From Diphasiastrum complanatum (lineage: Eukaryota > Streptophyta > Lycopodiopsida > Lycopodiales > Lycopodiaceae), in the NCBI GenBank assembly GCA_029204225.1, contig CM055109.1, positions 33,807,167-33,871,166 on the forward strand: a DNA stretch of 64,000 bases, given 5' to 3'. The notes below the pieces were generated by a model. It did no database searches and was not told the DNA's origin. It saw only the letters and a list, made by a program, of their open reading frames with translations. A program made the translations under genes and the position numbers. Below are positions 11,126 through 24,390 of this stretch, piece by piece (position 1 is the first letter of the stretch; the number at the start of each line of letters is the position of its first letter).

Positions 11126-12315
11126 ACTGAGTTGCGGCATCAGAGGCTTGGTCACTTGAACTTGGGAAGACTCAGTTTGATGAGAAAATTGGAGATGGTA
11201 ACAGAATTGCCTACCATAGAAGATCACTTGAAATCTATGTGCGAATCTTGTGTATATGGGAAGCAGCATCGAGGGAAGTTCAATAAAGGGGGTGTTGCAA
11301 GAGCAAAGAACATCCTGGATTTAATCCTCACATATTTATGCGGGCCTATGAGGACCATGTCCTTAGATAAAGCCTTCTATTTCATGACCTTTATTGATGA
11401 TATGTCACGTGAGACGTGGATCTACTTCTTGAAGAAGAAATCAGATGCATTTGATAACTTCAAGAGCTTCAAAGCATTGGTCGAAAATCAGACAGGTAAA
11501 AAGATCAAAGTCCTAAGATCAGATAGTGGAGGTGAGTACAAGTCTAATGACTTCAATGATCTTTGTGATCAATGTGGGATTAAAAGACAATTTACGCAAG
11601 CTCATACTCCTGCTCTCAATGGTGTAGCTGAGCACAAGAATCGTACGATTGTGGAAAGTGCAAGATCTATGCTAGCTGAGATGAAACTACCAAAAGATTT
11701 TTGGTCAGAAGCATTACCACGGCAGTCTATCTTCAAAATAGAAGTCCTACCATTGCCATACAAAAGATAACACCTGAGAAAGCATTCATGAAAAAGAAGC
11801 CAAAGGTGAACCACTTGCGAATCTTTGGATGTAAGGCCTTTGTACACATTCCTAAGGAAGAGAGACGTAAACTTGATGTAAAAGCTATCAAGTGCATATT
11901 CCTAGGATATGATGATCGTGTGAAGGGCTATAGATGTTTTGATCCAGTGGAAAACAAAATCCATATAAGTCGTGATGTTATCTTTGATGAATCCAAGATG
12001 TATGAAGACGAGGATGCTGAGAAGATAGACACATCCACTAGGGAAGATGGTATAGTGAGGATACCACCTGATGATGATCCATTCATTGACCTTCCAAGTG
12101 ATGAACATGAGATTACATCTCAAGATACTACTACTCAACCTCAAGAGACAGGTTCGAGAGGTAAGGACAAACCTTTGGTGCAAGAAAGATTGAAGTTGCA
12201 GGTGACAAACGCAAGGAGAAGGATATACCGTGGGATACATTTTCACCAGGAAGCCGATCACCTGACAGGAAGCTCCCTAAGTGGTTTGAGAGATTGTTGG
12301 AGAGTCGCGACATAG
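11126..12315 (+). pseudogene. Copia integrase
   Basis: The same frame runs on after the stop with the pre-integrase zinc motif (HQRLGHLNLG ... CESCVYGKQH) and the integrase core. The first catalytic Asp, normally in HxDxCGP, is changed (LTYLCGPM). The second Asp (LRSDSGGEY) and the Glu (NGVAEHKNR) are present. A frameshift near 11708 moves the rest into another frame (VYLQNRSPT, LRIFGCKAF, the C-terminal GKGY region, then an acidic linker). Integration function would be lost from the missing Asp alone. Confidence 0.85.
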
Positions 12316-13145
12316 GTGACTTTCCAGGATCATCTAACCAGGGAGAGCTACAAAGATCAACAAGAGAGAAGACACTACTTGAAAGGTATGAAGCAAATTA
12401 TGCTCTCTTATCCAGCATCATTCAAAGCAAAGGACCTTCGACTTATGGTGAAGCGAAGGATGATGACATTTGGGTCAAGGCCATGGGAGAGGAGATGGAA
12501 TCAATTGCTAAACATAGCACATGGGACTTAGTAGAACCACCAGTTGGCAAGAAACCCATTGGTTGCAAATGGGTATACAGGACTAAGTACCATGCAGATG
12601 GAAGTTTTGCAAAGCACAAAGCAAGATTGGTGATCAAAGGGTATGCACAAAATAAAGGCATCGACTATGAGGAGACCTTTGCACTGGTTTGTAAGTGGAA
12701 TACTCTACGTCTACTTATTGCTTTAGCTTCACATTTTGATTGGCCTTTGCATCAGATGGATGTGAAATCTGCTTTTCTAAATGGTGAGTTAGAAGAAGAA
12801 GTGTTCATGGATCAACCTGAAGGCTTTGTAGCGAAGGGACAGGAAAATAAAGTATGTCGCTTGAAGTAAGCGCTTTATGGTCTTAAACAAGCACCACGTG
12901 CGTGGTATAGCAGAATTGATGCCTACTTTCGTTCAAAGGGAATGGTGAGAACACATTTTGATCCAAATCTATATGTCTTATGCTTTGATGGTATGGTTGC
13001 TTTGATTGCTCTTTATGTTGATGACTTGATTATTACGGGAAATAATCAAGAGATGATAGATATGATCAAGAAAGACCTCATGGAACAATTTGAGATGACA
13101 GATCTCAGCCTGATGCATTACTGCCTTGGAGTAGAAGTGTGGTAA
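12294..13145 (+). pseudogene. Copia reverse transcriptase
   Basis: The RT begins with WFERL-type linker sequence and the fingers (WVKAMGEEMESI, GCKWVYRTKYHADGS, ARLVIKGYAQ). The palm follows with the first Asp in HQMDVKSAFLNGELEEEVFMDQPEGF. A TAA near 12868 interrupts it before ALYGLKQAPRAWYSRID. The active-site box LYVDDLIITGN is intact near 13013-13045. Another stop follows the CLGVEVW motif at 13145. Apart from nonsense codons the domain is complete. Confidence 0.88.
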
Positions 13146-13294
13146 AAATGACATGAAGTGGATTTAACACAGGTGAAGTATGTCAAAGAGTTGCTGCACA
13201 GGTTTAGGTTGCAGATTGCAAACTAGTAAACACTCCTATTGAACCAGGTAAAAAGCTTTCTAAGCTTGATGAGTCACAGTCATTTGATGCTACG

Positions 13295-13963
13295 TTGTAT
13301 AGACAGTTAGTAGGGAGCTTGATTTACCTTACCACGACTAGACCAGATATATGCTATGTTGTTGGCATTATAAGTCAATTTATGGTAGCACCTACAAAAA
13401 TGCATTGGAAGACAGCTAAACGCATTTTGCGTTATGTGAAAGGCACTTCAGAATATGGCTTGATTTACAAGAAGCATGATGGTTTATCTGAGTTGTGTGG
13501 CTATGTGGATGCGGATTGGGGAGGTGACTATGATGATCGTAGATCCACCACAGGGTATGTATTCCAGTTTTGTGGTAGTTGCTTTTCCTGGTCTAGTAAG
13601 AAGCAAAGTACAATTGCTCTTTTCACCACAGAAGCAGAGTATAAGGCAATGTGTAGTGCAGCACATGAAGCTATATGGTTGAGACAAATCTTGGAAGAAA
13701 TTGGCATGAAGCAGAAAAACCCCACAACTTTACATAGCGACAGTCAGAGCAGCATTCAGCTAGCAAAGAATCCAGTGTTCCATGCGAGAACTAAACACAT
13801 TGAGATTCAATATCACTTTATACGTGAGAGGCTACTGAGTCGTGAAATTCATGTTGTTCATTGTAGCACAGAAGAACAATTAGCTGATATTTTCACTAAG
13901 CCACTTACTGGAGAAAAGTTTGATAAGTTTAGATCAAAGCTTTCTGTACTTAAAGTTTGTTGA
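13295..13963 (+). pseudogene. Copia RNase H (C-terminal pol)
   Basis: An open 222-residue frame covers the RT thumb (YRQLVGSLIYLTTTRPDICY) and RNase H: YVDADWGGD with the first Asp, KKQSTIALFTTEAEYKAM with the Glu, LHSDSQSSIQLAKNP with an Asp, HARTKHIEIQYHF, and the C-terminal ADIFTKPL. It is separated from the RT by stops and a frameshift between 13146 and 13294. The natural stop at 13961-13963 lies 56 bp before the 3' LTR. Its closest relative in the window is at 54159-54787 on the minus strand. Confidence 0.9.
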
Positions 13964-14019
13964 CTTTAAAGCTATGTATATGACTGTATAAAAAGTAGAC
14001 TCTACTTTAAGGGAGAGAG

Positions 14020-14290
14020 TTAGAATTGAAGTAGAAAACTTTGTGTTACTGTATTGTGGGTCCTATCAATAAATAAGGATCAGTTGGCCTCGCCACGAGG
14101 CAAGTCGACGGGACACGCGTCCCGCCAACGGCAACCTGGGTCATGCATGGGTTGCCTGAGTGAACAACTATATGTACAGTGTAATTTCATTTTGAGAAAT
14201 ACAGTTGCTATGTGAGCTTGTTGTGGAGAGTGTTTTCTGTCTGTGTTACTGTGTAGCATGATCTACGTTCCTGTGCAAAGCAAATTCTAA
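14020..14290 (+). repeat. Copia 3' LTR, 271 bp
   Basis: Begins TTAGAATT right after the polypurine tract AAGGGAGAGAG and ends AATTCTAA. It pairs with 8615-8884. Confidence 0.85.
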
Positions 14291-14292
14291 GG

Positions 14293-14297
14293 GAACT
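14293..14297 (+). repeat. Target site duplication GAACT, right
   Basis: Second copy of the 5-bp duplication flanking the nested copia. Two extra bases (GG) separate it from the LTR end, and AG separates the left copy from the left LTR. Confidence 0.75.
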
Positions 14298-15010
14298 CTT
14301 GGTGTAAAATCATGAAAACACATTCACATCACCAACATCACAATGCATACAAGATTTTAAAAGAAAATGGATGAGTTCATACTCATAAGCATGAAGTTTC
14401 TCTATTAATTCAGCAGAGGAAATCATCGGCAATGGAAGTACATCGGTCTCTCTAGAAATAGAGACAAATATATCAAACTTATTTTTAAATACCATAGTAT
14501 GATTTTTCAAAATCTATTTCTTAAGAATCAGATTTATCGAAAAACCATTCATAGCCCAAAATCACATCAGTTCGGTCTAGATTCATGACATGGAAGTCCA
14601 ACGGCTCAACATGGTCCTACATTCGAAGCTCTAAGTTTGAGACTTTGACATCTCAAATCTCATTGTCCGACCCTGAGGCAAGATGGACCACATAACAGTG
14701 ATCACTGGCCATGGTGGGCACTCGGAGCTTCTGCACAAGTCAAGCATTCAAAAAATTGTGAGTACTACCTGAATCAAATAGCACATTTACGTCTTTCCCT
14801 AATATATTGTCTCTCACACAAAACAATTCATTAGGCTTGAAAGAAAGTGTACTAAAGTTGCAATCACAAGCACAATTATTCAACAAATTGACTTCCAATT
14901 TACCTGCCAGTAAATCTACAGCCATGAAACTTGACGACTTTGCTTTCCGTTCAGGGCACTGTTTAGCACAGTGCTCGAGTTTATGGCAGAGAAAACACCT
15001 CATCAACTTA
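14298..15010 (-). pseudogene. Gypsy gag C-terminus and protease
   Basis: On the minus strand from about 15006 there is a zinc knuckle (CFLCHKLEHCAKQC) and a Lys/Ser linker. An aspartic protease follows with the DSGSTHNFL active-site box near 14740-14770. The protease-RT linker then reaches the copia insertion at 14298. The same element continues at 8612. The left part contains stops, so it is not functional. Upstream gag is not recognisable beyond about 15030. Confidence 0.85.
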
Positions 15011-15029
15011 TCTATTTGTCAAAAATAGT

Positions 15030-17782
15030 ACAAACACTATTTATGTCTTTATTGACATTAAAAAGTCTATCTCTAAGTTGAAATTTCATTTTGGCCTCAA
15101 AATTGCCAAAAGTTCTCAACTAAACTAGTTGAATTTTTCACAACCTACAATTTTAATTTCTTATAATTTTTTGGGGGAGTGGTCCCCGTCTAAAAGGCCC
15201 TTTCACGAGGAAGGCTTTTGCATTGTCAGTGGAAGGGCATAAGGAGGGATCCTTCCTTTGATTTGAACATATTTATTATTGTTTTTGCACTAAATTTTTT
15301 CTACGTTGCATCTTCTGAACGAAAGGTCCATGGTAGAAAAAACTTGCTTTGAAATTGATTTTTCCCTCGAATTCCACTATACAAGGTGCGTCATATGGGC
15401 CATAATTTTCCTTTAAAATATCAAGAATTTCAAGATTCACAATCTACAAGCATGTCATTTTCAGGACCGATAATTTGTTTCACAATTATATCTTTGATGA
15501 TGTTAATAGAAAAAAAATATGAAATCTGCACTAAGTCTATATGTCTTGATTTTGACTACCCTCAGATATCCTAGTCTAATTTAGGCCTAATAAGAACTAT
15601 ATCCATGACAAATAACAATGACCATATATACGTGTTCCCTTAACATATTTAACAGCACAAAGACACATCTTGAAGACTACATGATTAGGACACACTCTAA
15701 ATATATAATTAATTGAATCATGAAATTGCGAATATTGAATCTCGAAAGTGTGAATATCGAATCTTGAAATTGTGAAAATCGAATCGTGCTTTTTGTCAGT
15801 ACTAAGTTTATATGAACATTGAACTATGACTTTCATGAATATTGAATTATGATTGTTGAATATGAAATCATCATTTTCATGAATACGATTTTTATGATTT
15901 CTAAATTGTGACATTCGTAGATACTCAATTGTGACTTTTACTGAACCGGGAATTTAATAAATCATGGATTGTGAATTTCATCAACTCTACAATTTGTCAC
16001 TTTGTTTTGAAATTCATATTCAGGACTTTTGGATTATGAATCATGAAAATCACGCGTAGTAAATCTTGCAATTCTTAATTGTTGAAACTTGAAAGTTGTG
16101 ACTATCGAACATGATATTCATACCTACTCTTATGAAGACTTCTAATAGGCTGAGAACATAATGTATGACTACTTCTGTGAACATTCTGCTCGGTTCGGCT
16201 TTTCAATTAGATCGGCCCTCCCCTAAAAAATTCTGAAAATCCGAACCGGGCACAATGTCCTATCTTTGACACCTTCCATTGAGTAATGGGTAGCTTTGAC
16301 ATTTTTCACATGCATTTTACAAAACATAATTAGCACTTTGACTCTAAATAGCTAGTCTGGAAGTGCCACGTGGCAGTGATGCTTGACACAAAGGGTGGAA
16401 AGCACAACACATCCATTTGAAAAAAAAATACTATTATATTATGCTTTTTAAGATGTTCAAAAAAGGGGCAAAATAATCACAAGGTATCAATTACATAATT
16501 GTAAGATTTTGAATGCTCAATTTTGAAAATTGTGACTACAATTCTCAAAAAAATGAGGTTGTGTATATTGTGAGTACTTTTTGAATTCTAAATTTGAAAT
16601 TGTAATATTTGATTATATAAGTCATTATTGCTTTCATGAATATTTTTGATGAATTTATATTTGTAGAATTCATGATTGTTTTCATCGCAAAATTGTGAGA
16701 TCAAAATCATGAATATTTAAACCTCAAGGGGTGCAAAAATATCAACAAACATTTGAGGTGCAAAAAGAAAATGTCAACCACTAAGCAATGTTTTGAGAAC
16801 AATTGAAAATAAAACCTATTTTTCTTTCTTGATTTATAATTGTTCGAAATGAATATTTGCAAAACACATAAAGCATCAGCGCAAAATTTTGAATGTATTT
16901 TGAGGATGCTTAAATGGTACAATTGTGCTTGTCTAAAAATAGACATCTTTGAAGGAATCTTACGACATGTAAGATACCAATATTATAAATAAACTCATTG
17001 AAGGAATCTTACCAACTGTAAAAAATCACTTACTTTATATAGTAATTGTGCATTTCTAGAGCTTACAAAAAACAGCTAAAAAATTTTCAAAACCCTGGCA
17101 CATTGTGGAAGGCCCCCATCCAAGGGCCTTCCCTACCCTCACAATCGAAAAGGCTAAGCGTCCCCAGTGGGTCGGGAAGGCCCTCAAACATGGGTCTTCC
17201 CCCATACTTATTGTCATGCCCACGACTGATCTCAGATTGATTATCCCATTAGAGGTCAATAGGCCTATCTCGACTCGTAAGTTAATTATGATTATGAGTG
17301 GTTTGGGGCCCTCATGTGCATATGGTCATAATTAATGGTTAAAGGCCTAAATTCATGATGGTGGATTTTTATGGGTCCATCAGTGACTCATTGTAGAACT
17401 TGATGATGTGGCCCAGATATGCTGTAGAGGTGTCACAGTGCACTACTAGTGGTGCATGGGCCTTGGAGGGTGTAAGTATACCCCTTGGCTCTCACTAGTG
17501 TATGCTTGATTGTGCGATTGGTAGCTACATGATGCTAGTGTGATTCCTCCTTCCCTTGTAATAGATTGATCCATAGCTTGGGGGCTAGATCCATAAGATC
17601 TAGGTTTTTTTGGTTGGGTCAGTTTGTGATTCCCTTGTGTTGCTTGTTTGCGGCTTGCTTAGTGCCGAATCCTTTGTAGAGCCTAAGCTAAGTGGATTTG
17701 CAGTTGGAAGGTACTCAAAAGAAGACAAGAGTTGAAGAGAATCTTCTTGTTGGGGTCTTGGCTTTTTTACTCTTTGGGAAGA
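15030..17782. other. AT-rich gene-less region with degenerate repeats
   Basis: No domain-bearing ORF was found. Between about 15710 and 16110 and again around 16500-16720, a loose motif of the type TTGTGAATATCGAATC recurs in imperfect tandem form. Near 17105-17215 there are short inverted GGAAGGCCC / GGGCCTTCC pairs. ORFs here follow the repeats and look spurious. Confidence 0.5.
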
Positions 17783-18618
<836 letters not shown>

Positions 18619-18622
18619 ATTT

Positions 18623-18640
18623 TGGCGCAGTTGCCGAGGA
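18623..18640 (+). other. Primer binding site, tRNA-Asp type
   Basis: TGGCGCAGTTGCCGAGGA, five bases after the LTR end, is near the tRNA-Asp complement used by Athila/Tat gypsy elements. Confidence 0.75.
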
Positions 18641-19770
18641 GCTACGCCAATTTTTCAGTTTGCAGCATGATTTTTGGATGATTAGCTTGCATTAGGCATC
18701 TTGTCGTGGCATGAATAGTGTTAGATCTGCATTTTAGAGCTAGTTTGGGATTGATTTTGCTTGATTTGAGTGGATTTGCTTGTTTGAAATCTAATCTGAT
18801 TGTTAAAACAGAAAAAGCTATTCAGATTGCCAATCTTAAGATCCATTTGGATCTGAGATATCATAGAAAATAACAAAAATCGGTCAAATCTGCTAGATTT
18901 GGTCAAAAAGAGACAAAAAAATGTCATCAAAGCTTAGAATTTTTACCCTCTTTCAAGAAACCTTCGCCGAGTTATAGACACCTTCGGTTTTGTTCACAGA
19001 ACCTTTAGTTTGAAGGGCAAAGATTAATTCTTGGCAAATTTCCAGAAACATCAACAAAACCGTCAAAAAACACCAAAAAAATCATCAAAACCCTAAAAAG
19101 AACCTTTGCCCGATTCACTGTGCACATGTGTGATTGAGATCTATCTACTGCCAGGTCGACAAAGAATAATATCAAAAATAGAAAGGATTTTAGAGGATCA
19201 GTTGTCATATTGTAATATTTTTGCCAAAAAAAATCACTGTTTTTAAAATTACTAGTATTACTCTTGATCTTTTGCCAAGTTTCCAAAATATTCTATTTAT
19301 AGTAATATATTATTTTTGAGTTCAACAAAGATTCTTCTTGATCAGATCATAGAAAATCTTGAATTTTACCCTCGCCAACCATCAGAAACTGTATTTTCTT
19401 GTGTCATAAACCTTCGCCCATTTTTCCATAATTGTATATGTGTCAGATCTTTCACCTGAGAGGTCGGCGAAGGTTATGTTCCAAGAAATCATCAAAAAAA
19501 AATGTTCAAAGAGTTTTTTGTCCAAAATAGCACTATTGAACCTTCGTTGAGCCAATCTTCGCCTAGTGGACCTTCACCAGACCTATTTTAAGTTTATGAT
19601 TTTTTAGATCAAGTCTCTGTCAAAATTTGGATCAAATCTGATATATTTTGAATTGGATTCTGAGAGATTTATCATTTTTTGAGAAGTATCGATTGATCGA
19701 ATCTTGAAAACTTTTTCATAATATAAAATCAGATTCTTGAAAAATGGAATAGATCTAGTAGATCTAATGG
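18641..19770 (+). other. Gypsy leader region
   Basis: Untranslated leader after the primer site. It holds repeated CCTTCGCC / GGCGAAGGT words, and a similar leader occurs at 56126-56590 before a gag gene. Here no gag follows, so the element is cut short near 19770. ORFs predicted in it are not domain-bearing. Confidence 0.6.
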
Positions 19771-21894
19771 GACAAGCTCATAACACGCCTCACAGCGGCA
19801 CCTTGCCGTCACTCAACTTTTAGGGTTTATGCCAAAACCATTAACATCAATGATGCTTCACAACATTTCATAGAAGGCCATCACAACGAACATCCTCAAT
19901 CATCAATGGACATATGCAACCTTTAAAGCTATTAATAGTGTCTCACAAGATGAGATTTCAGATTGCGCTTTCTTGCTATGCCTCATTTGTTAATGAAAAA
20001 TGAGGTGGGGACTGGGCACAAATAATCCAAAAAAAAAAATTTGCGTTCATAAAATGCAAAGCAGCAAGAAACTCCAGTAGAGCGTACAGCATACAAATGA
20101 TGAGCAAAAAATGGTGCAAAGTGCAATAAAGCAAGTGATCTGAGCCCTACATACCACTGGAATTCCGCATTTTCACTGTTTATGAACAACATAAAACAAA
20201 GAAAGTACAATAGTTCTACAGCCACAACAGAATACCTTTTTCCAAGGCCGATTGATTTTTTTAAACAAAATTGATTACCAAAATTATTATGTGCACAGGT
20301 CCCTTCCATGCAAGGTGATTCTTTCCTAATTTTTCCGGGCTTCATTCAAATGCCCCTTAGGCCTTGTATTTCAGCCCCCACACCGTTGAGCACAACATTG
20401 AGTGAAAATCCCTAGAGCAACTTGAGCATTGCCAACATTATGTGAGGTCATACTTTTATGGGCTCTGAGTAATTTTTTTCAAAATTTGATCTTTATGTGC
20501 TAAAATCTCATAGTGGGCAGTTAATTAAGGTCACTTCTCTTTCAAGCCTCATAATGCCCGTAGGTTTTTTTTTCTTGAAAGCTATTTAAAAGCAGTCAAA
20601 TAAATTTCTGTAGAATCAATGCAGAGTCAGATCATAGAGGGAATCTACGGCAGACGATTGTGCCAACTTTATTTTTGAAGATTGACATTGTATGATGAGT
20701 TTGAATGAAGAGCAAATCTTTTCAAGTAGGGAATTTTGTCCTTCAACAATAATGGAGATCGAGACTTATGTAGTGTTTTGAAAGCATTATTAGACTTCTC
20801 TCGTGTTGATAGAGACGATCATCAGCTTGCTCTGAAAAAGTGTGTATGATGTCTAAAGCGTCATTGGTGATGCAATTTAAGAAATTATCATTCTAAAAGA
20901 TTTATTTTGAGTTTGAAAATTGATTTTCATTTCTGATACTTATAAACCTTAGTGAAGAAATTGGTAAAAGTAAATCAATATTTCCACACCGAAAGAGATT
21001 TGTAATTGATTTGGTTTTTTTGTGAGGATTGAAGTCCTTAATCTCTTGTTCATTCATAACAGTTTCATAAATATGTGTTAAGTTTAATGTCCATATTGTC
21101 ATGTCCGTACATATAGAATACTCTTTTAGACCTAAAAACATATTTTGGATTATGCCCATCAAAATTGCCATAAAAGTTCACCAAAACTGCCAAAAGCTCG
21201 CTTCCAAAAGCTCACTAAAAAGTCCCACCTAACCATCCAATAATGAGCAAAATCGAGATTTTCCTTCTTGACTAGTTTGAGTCTATGATTTGATTGATGA
21301 ATGCTATTGGCATATGATTGAAGAGGGATCTAATGTTTTTTTATTTACAGGCTTTTTAGCTTCAAAATCTGAGTTGTGGTCATCTTTTATCAATTGGATC
21401 AAAATAACAAGTATTTTGCACATTCCTCATATTGATGCTATTCGATTTGTGGAGTCTATCACAAGAAATAGTTTTCAATCAATCAAATGGAAGGTAGATC
21501 CTTATCTTTGGTACTGTAATAGGTCGTTCTTAGACTTATTAAGATCTTACAAAGTCATTTATGGGGTTAGCCCAAATAATTTGACAAGTGCTCATCAAGT
21601 GAATGCAATTCTAGTCAAGATTGTGTTCAATTTTGCTTGATTTGTGAGATAGTTTGGATTGATTATTGCATTATGATTCAACCTAATCTTGTAGGAATGA
21701 TTTGAAGAGGCATTTATGTGCATATTATTCCTTTTGGTTCATGTTAGGTGAATCCTATATCCTTGTGAAGTCAAGATCAAGGATGAGGCAATTCTAGATC
21801 CAATTTTTATGCAAATTCAAGCTAGTTTCCATTCTTGTTTACACTAATATATTTGATTTGGATTAAGATCAAGTAGGATCTTATTGAGAGGTCA
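19771..21894. other. No gene recognised
   Basis: Mostly AT-rich sequence. A 120-codon minus-strand ORF (20345-19983) and a 116-codon plus-strand ORF (21290-21640) exist, but neither shows a family motif. Around 21170-21230 the words CCAAAAGCTCGC and CAAAAGCTCACTAAAAA recur, and they are shared with 40060-40110, suggesting a common dispersed repeat. Confidence 0.4.
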
Positions 21895-23010
21895 AGTTTT
21901 GAGCTTTCTCATTCACCTCAAGAAGCTACAAAATACAAAAGGAGGTGCAAGGCTGTATAAAAATGAATGCAGCTAATGAGCTTCTTAAGGAGGTAGTTGC
22001 TTGCACCTCGGCTCAAGAAGCATGGGAACTCTTCAAAAGATATATAAATATAAGAATACTTCAAGGTTGTTATCCTTGAAGAATCAAATACTTCAATGTT
22101 TTCAAGCTAAAGGAGAGAATGGACATTCATATGTGCTGAGAGTTAAGGACTTAAACAAGGAGGTTGCTTACCTAGGAGATTCCATTAAGGAAAGCGAACT
22201 TGTTCAGCTAATATTGAATGGTTTAAGTGTGGATTTTGCTAACTTGGTGCAAGGCTATGCAATTATGGGCTTGGTGCCCTCACGTGAAGGTCTCCAAGGA
22301 GTCCTCATGGCCGAGGAGAGTAGGAGAACTCACATCAAGTCAAGGCTAGAGAAGCTCTCCCTCAATGATGGAGATGAGAAGGCTCTTTTCACCAAGAGCA
22401 AATCCAAAGGCAAAGGTGCTGCATTCAAGAAGAACCAAGTCAAAGGTGAAGATCAAGAAGGACCTTCAAGGACAAGCTCGAGCAAGCCAAAGAAGAATAA
22501 GTCGAAGATCAAATGCTATTTTTTTGGCAAGATGGGGCACTATGTCTCGGAGTGCTTCGAGAAGAAACAAGCTCAAAGTCAAGCAAACCTAGGCCAAGAA
22601 GAAGAGGAGAGCTCTCATGAAGGTTCACTCACGATGTCAAGTTTCTCATCTTCAATCATAAGAGGTGAAGACCCTTGGTGGATAGATAGTGGGGCTAACT
22701 CCCACATGACAAGTAAGAGGGAGTATTTTTCAACCTTATCTACCTATGATGGACCTATTAAGTCAATTTTTACAGCAAATGATTATGCTTGTAAGGTAGA
22801 AGGAATAGGATCCATACCTTTATGCTTGGGATCTTCAAGGAAGATCAGGATTAATGGAGTACTTTATATTCCTAGTATCACTAAGAACTTGCTTAGTGTA
22901 GGACAATTGCTTTTGACAATAGTTTGATTGTGGAGTTCACCATAAATACATGTAACATCAAGAAGGATGGCAAGATCATTGCTAGAGGCATAAGGTGTAG
23001 AGTTTTGGCG
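21895..23010 (+). pseudogene. Copia gag-protease fragment (relative of the tandem copia)
   Basis: The frame begins inside gag (SAQEAWELFKR near 22005) and continues through the capsid (LVQLILNGLSVDF, VQGYAIMG, LMAEESRR), a Lys/Ser-rich linker and a zinc knuckle. That knuckle reads CYFFGKMGHYVSEC, so its second Cys is replaced by Phe. The protease follows (WWIDSGANSHMTS, ITKNLLSVGQ). The gag frame stops at 22927. The downstream pol reading (FDNSLIVEF, IKKDGKIIARG) is in the -1 frame, the same direction as in the 25.5-37 kb pair. The coding match ends near 23010. Confidence 0.85.
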
Positions 23011-24187
23011 CAATTGTTTCTGTTTCGGGGGCAGCCCTTCTTGTCTGCACCTGAGTGTGTGCTGCCTAATTGGCTAGTGCGGAATTTTATTTTCAGGATC
23101 CTAAGCAAATGACTACAGACCACATTTTGGATTTATCTCCCCTGCTCTCCTAAATCTTATGTTAATCTGCCTCCATTCATGTTGCTGCATTTTTACTCAT
23201 GTTGTCGCATAGTCTGCATATTTGAACTCATTGTCGCTACAGTCTGTATTTTTACTCAGAAATTTCCACAGGCGCGACAATGTCGCTTTTTCACCTTCGG
23301 GCCATCCTGAGCAACCAAGTGCTTGCGACACTTCCAGAAAAGCGACAGTCTGCATAAATACAAGCAAATTTGGACAGGCAAAAAATGCAAAAAAGACGAC
23401 ACTGTGTTTTTACACGTAATTTATGACAGGCGAAAAAGGCGACACTGCCTTACAAGTGCCGAAGGTGCCCTACAATAGCCAAAGGTGCCCTTATAGAAAG
23501 GCGAAGGTACCATGTAAATCATTTTTCTAAGGCATTGGACGGAGTGTCGCAATTTTTGAGTTTTCATCAGTGTCAATTTTAGTGAAGCCCGACATCGTGG
23601 CCTCCTCATGCTCGTTCCATGCACTACTGTGCAATCAGATTTGACAACAACAACAGCCACCCACAATCTCCCACAGATAGCACAACCACTTTTTGTACCT
23701 TCTTCAACTGCACACCTGTAAAAATGATGTATATATTGAATACCATCTCAGTATTCAAATGTACATGTAGAACAGAAGATAGAACGGAGCATGATCTGTA
23801 AATTTAGAGACAGACATTGTAGATGCCTTTGCGCATTGATTCTCTCTTTCAGATTGATTGTCAGTAATAGATTCATAACCTTTACAGATTGTGATTAGCT
23901 TGTGAAGCATGCAGTTATGTCCGCTATTGTTTTGTGCTCACTTGCATTATTGACTTGTATATTTATACTTAATCTGATTACAGCTCTGTTTGTTCATATT
24001 TGTGTCAATATTGTAATGCTTTTCTACAATCTGTCTGGATTGTTTTGTCTGGTTGTCTGCTCTTCACTTCCGCTACCACCGTGCCTTAAAGGCATTAAAA
24101 TTATCAAATTCTTGTGTTCGCCTACTAAGTCACCAGTAGTGCATGCACCAAGAGAATCGAAAGTCCTGATCCTTTGATTTTCCGACA
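23011..24187 (+). repeat. Putative copia 5' LTR region
   Basis: Called from its right end: GATTTTCCGACA at 24176-24187 is followed at once by a primer-like site TGGGATCAGAGCC and then, about 190 bp on, by a gag ATG. A possible TATA region (TATATATTGAATACC) is near 23728. The left boundary is not resolved because no second LTR is present in the window. The segment replaces the pol of the preceding copia, so it may mark an insertion. Confidence 0.4.
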
Positions 24188-24200
24188 TGGGATCAGAGCC
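24188..24200 (+). other. Primer binding site, initiator Met tRNA (variant)
   Basis: TGGGATCAGAGCC has one change from the usual TGGTATCAGAGCC and lies directly after an ACA end. Confidence 0.6.
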
Positions 24201-24390
24201 TAAGATATCAAAATCTATCTGATTCTTTAAGTAGTTTTATTTTAGAGCTATTTCTGTAGCCTGGTAAGCTTCCACAAAAACAAGACTCTACTAGCCGATA
24301 GAGTGATTGTCTTCTTGTTCTATAATTTAGCACCAGATTTTCATACTTAAGTCACTAATAGTAATTCCTATCACCTAGACTAATCTTCCA

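Larger units (their letters stand above)
8613..14292 (+). mobile_element. Nested copia element with two LTRs
   Basis: A full-length but decayed copia: 5' LTR 8615-8884, primer site 8887-8897, leader to 9850, gag-protease from 9851, integrase, RT and RNase H to 13963, polypurine tract AAGGGAGAGAG ending at 14019, and 3' LTR 14020-14290. It lies within a minus-strand gypsy element and is bracketed by GAACT. The two LTRs differ at many positions, so it is older than the tandem copia at 25.5 kb. A truncated relative lies on the minus strand at 53895-55950. Confidence 0.9.

Noticed and set aside
15597-15914. 105-codon minus-strand ORF
   Set aside because: It follows the degenerate TTGTGAATATCGAATC repeat; its His/Asn/Phe-rich composition comes from the repeat.
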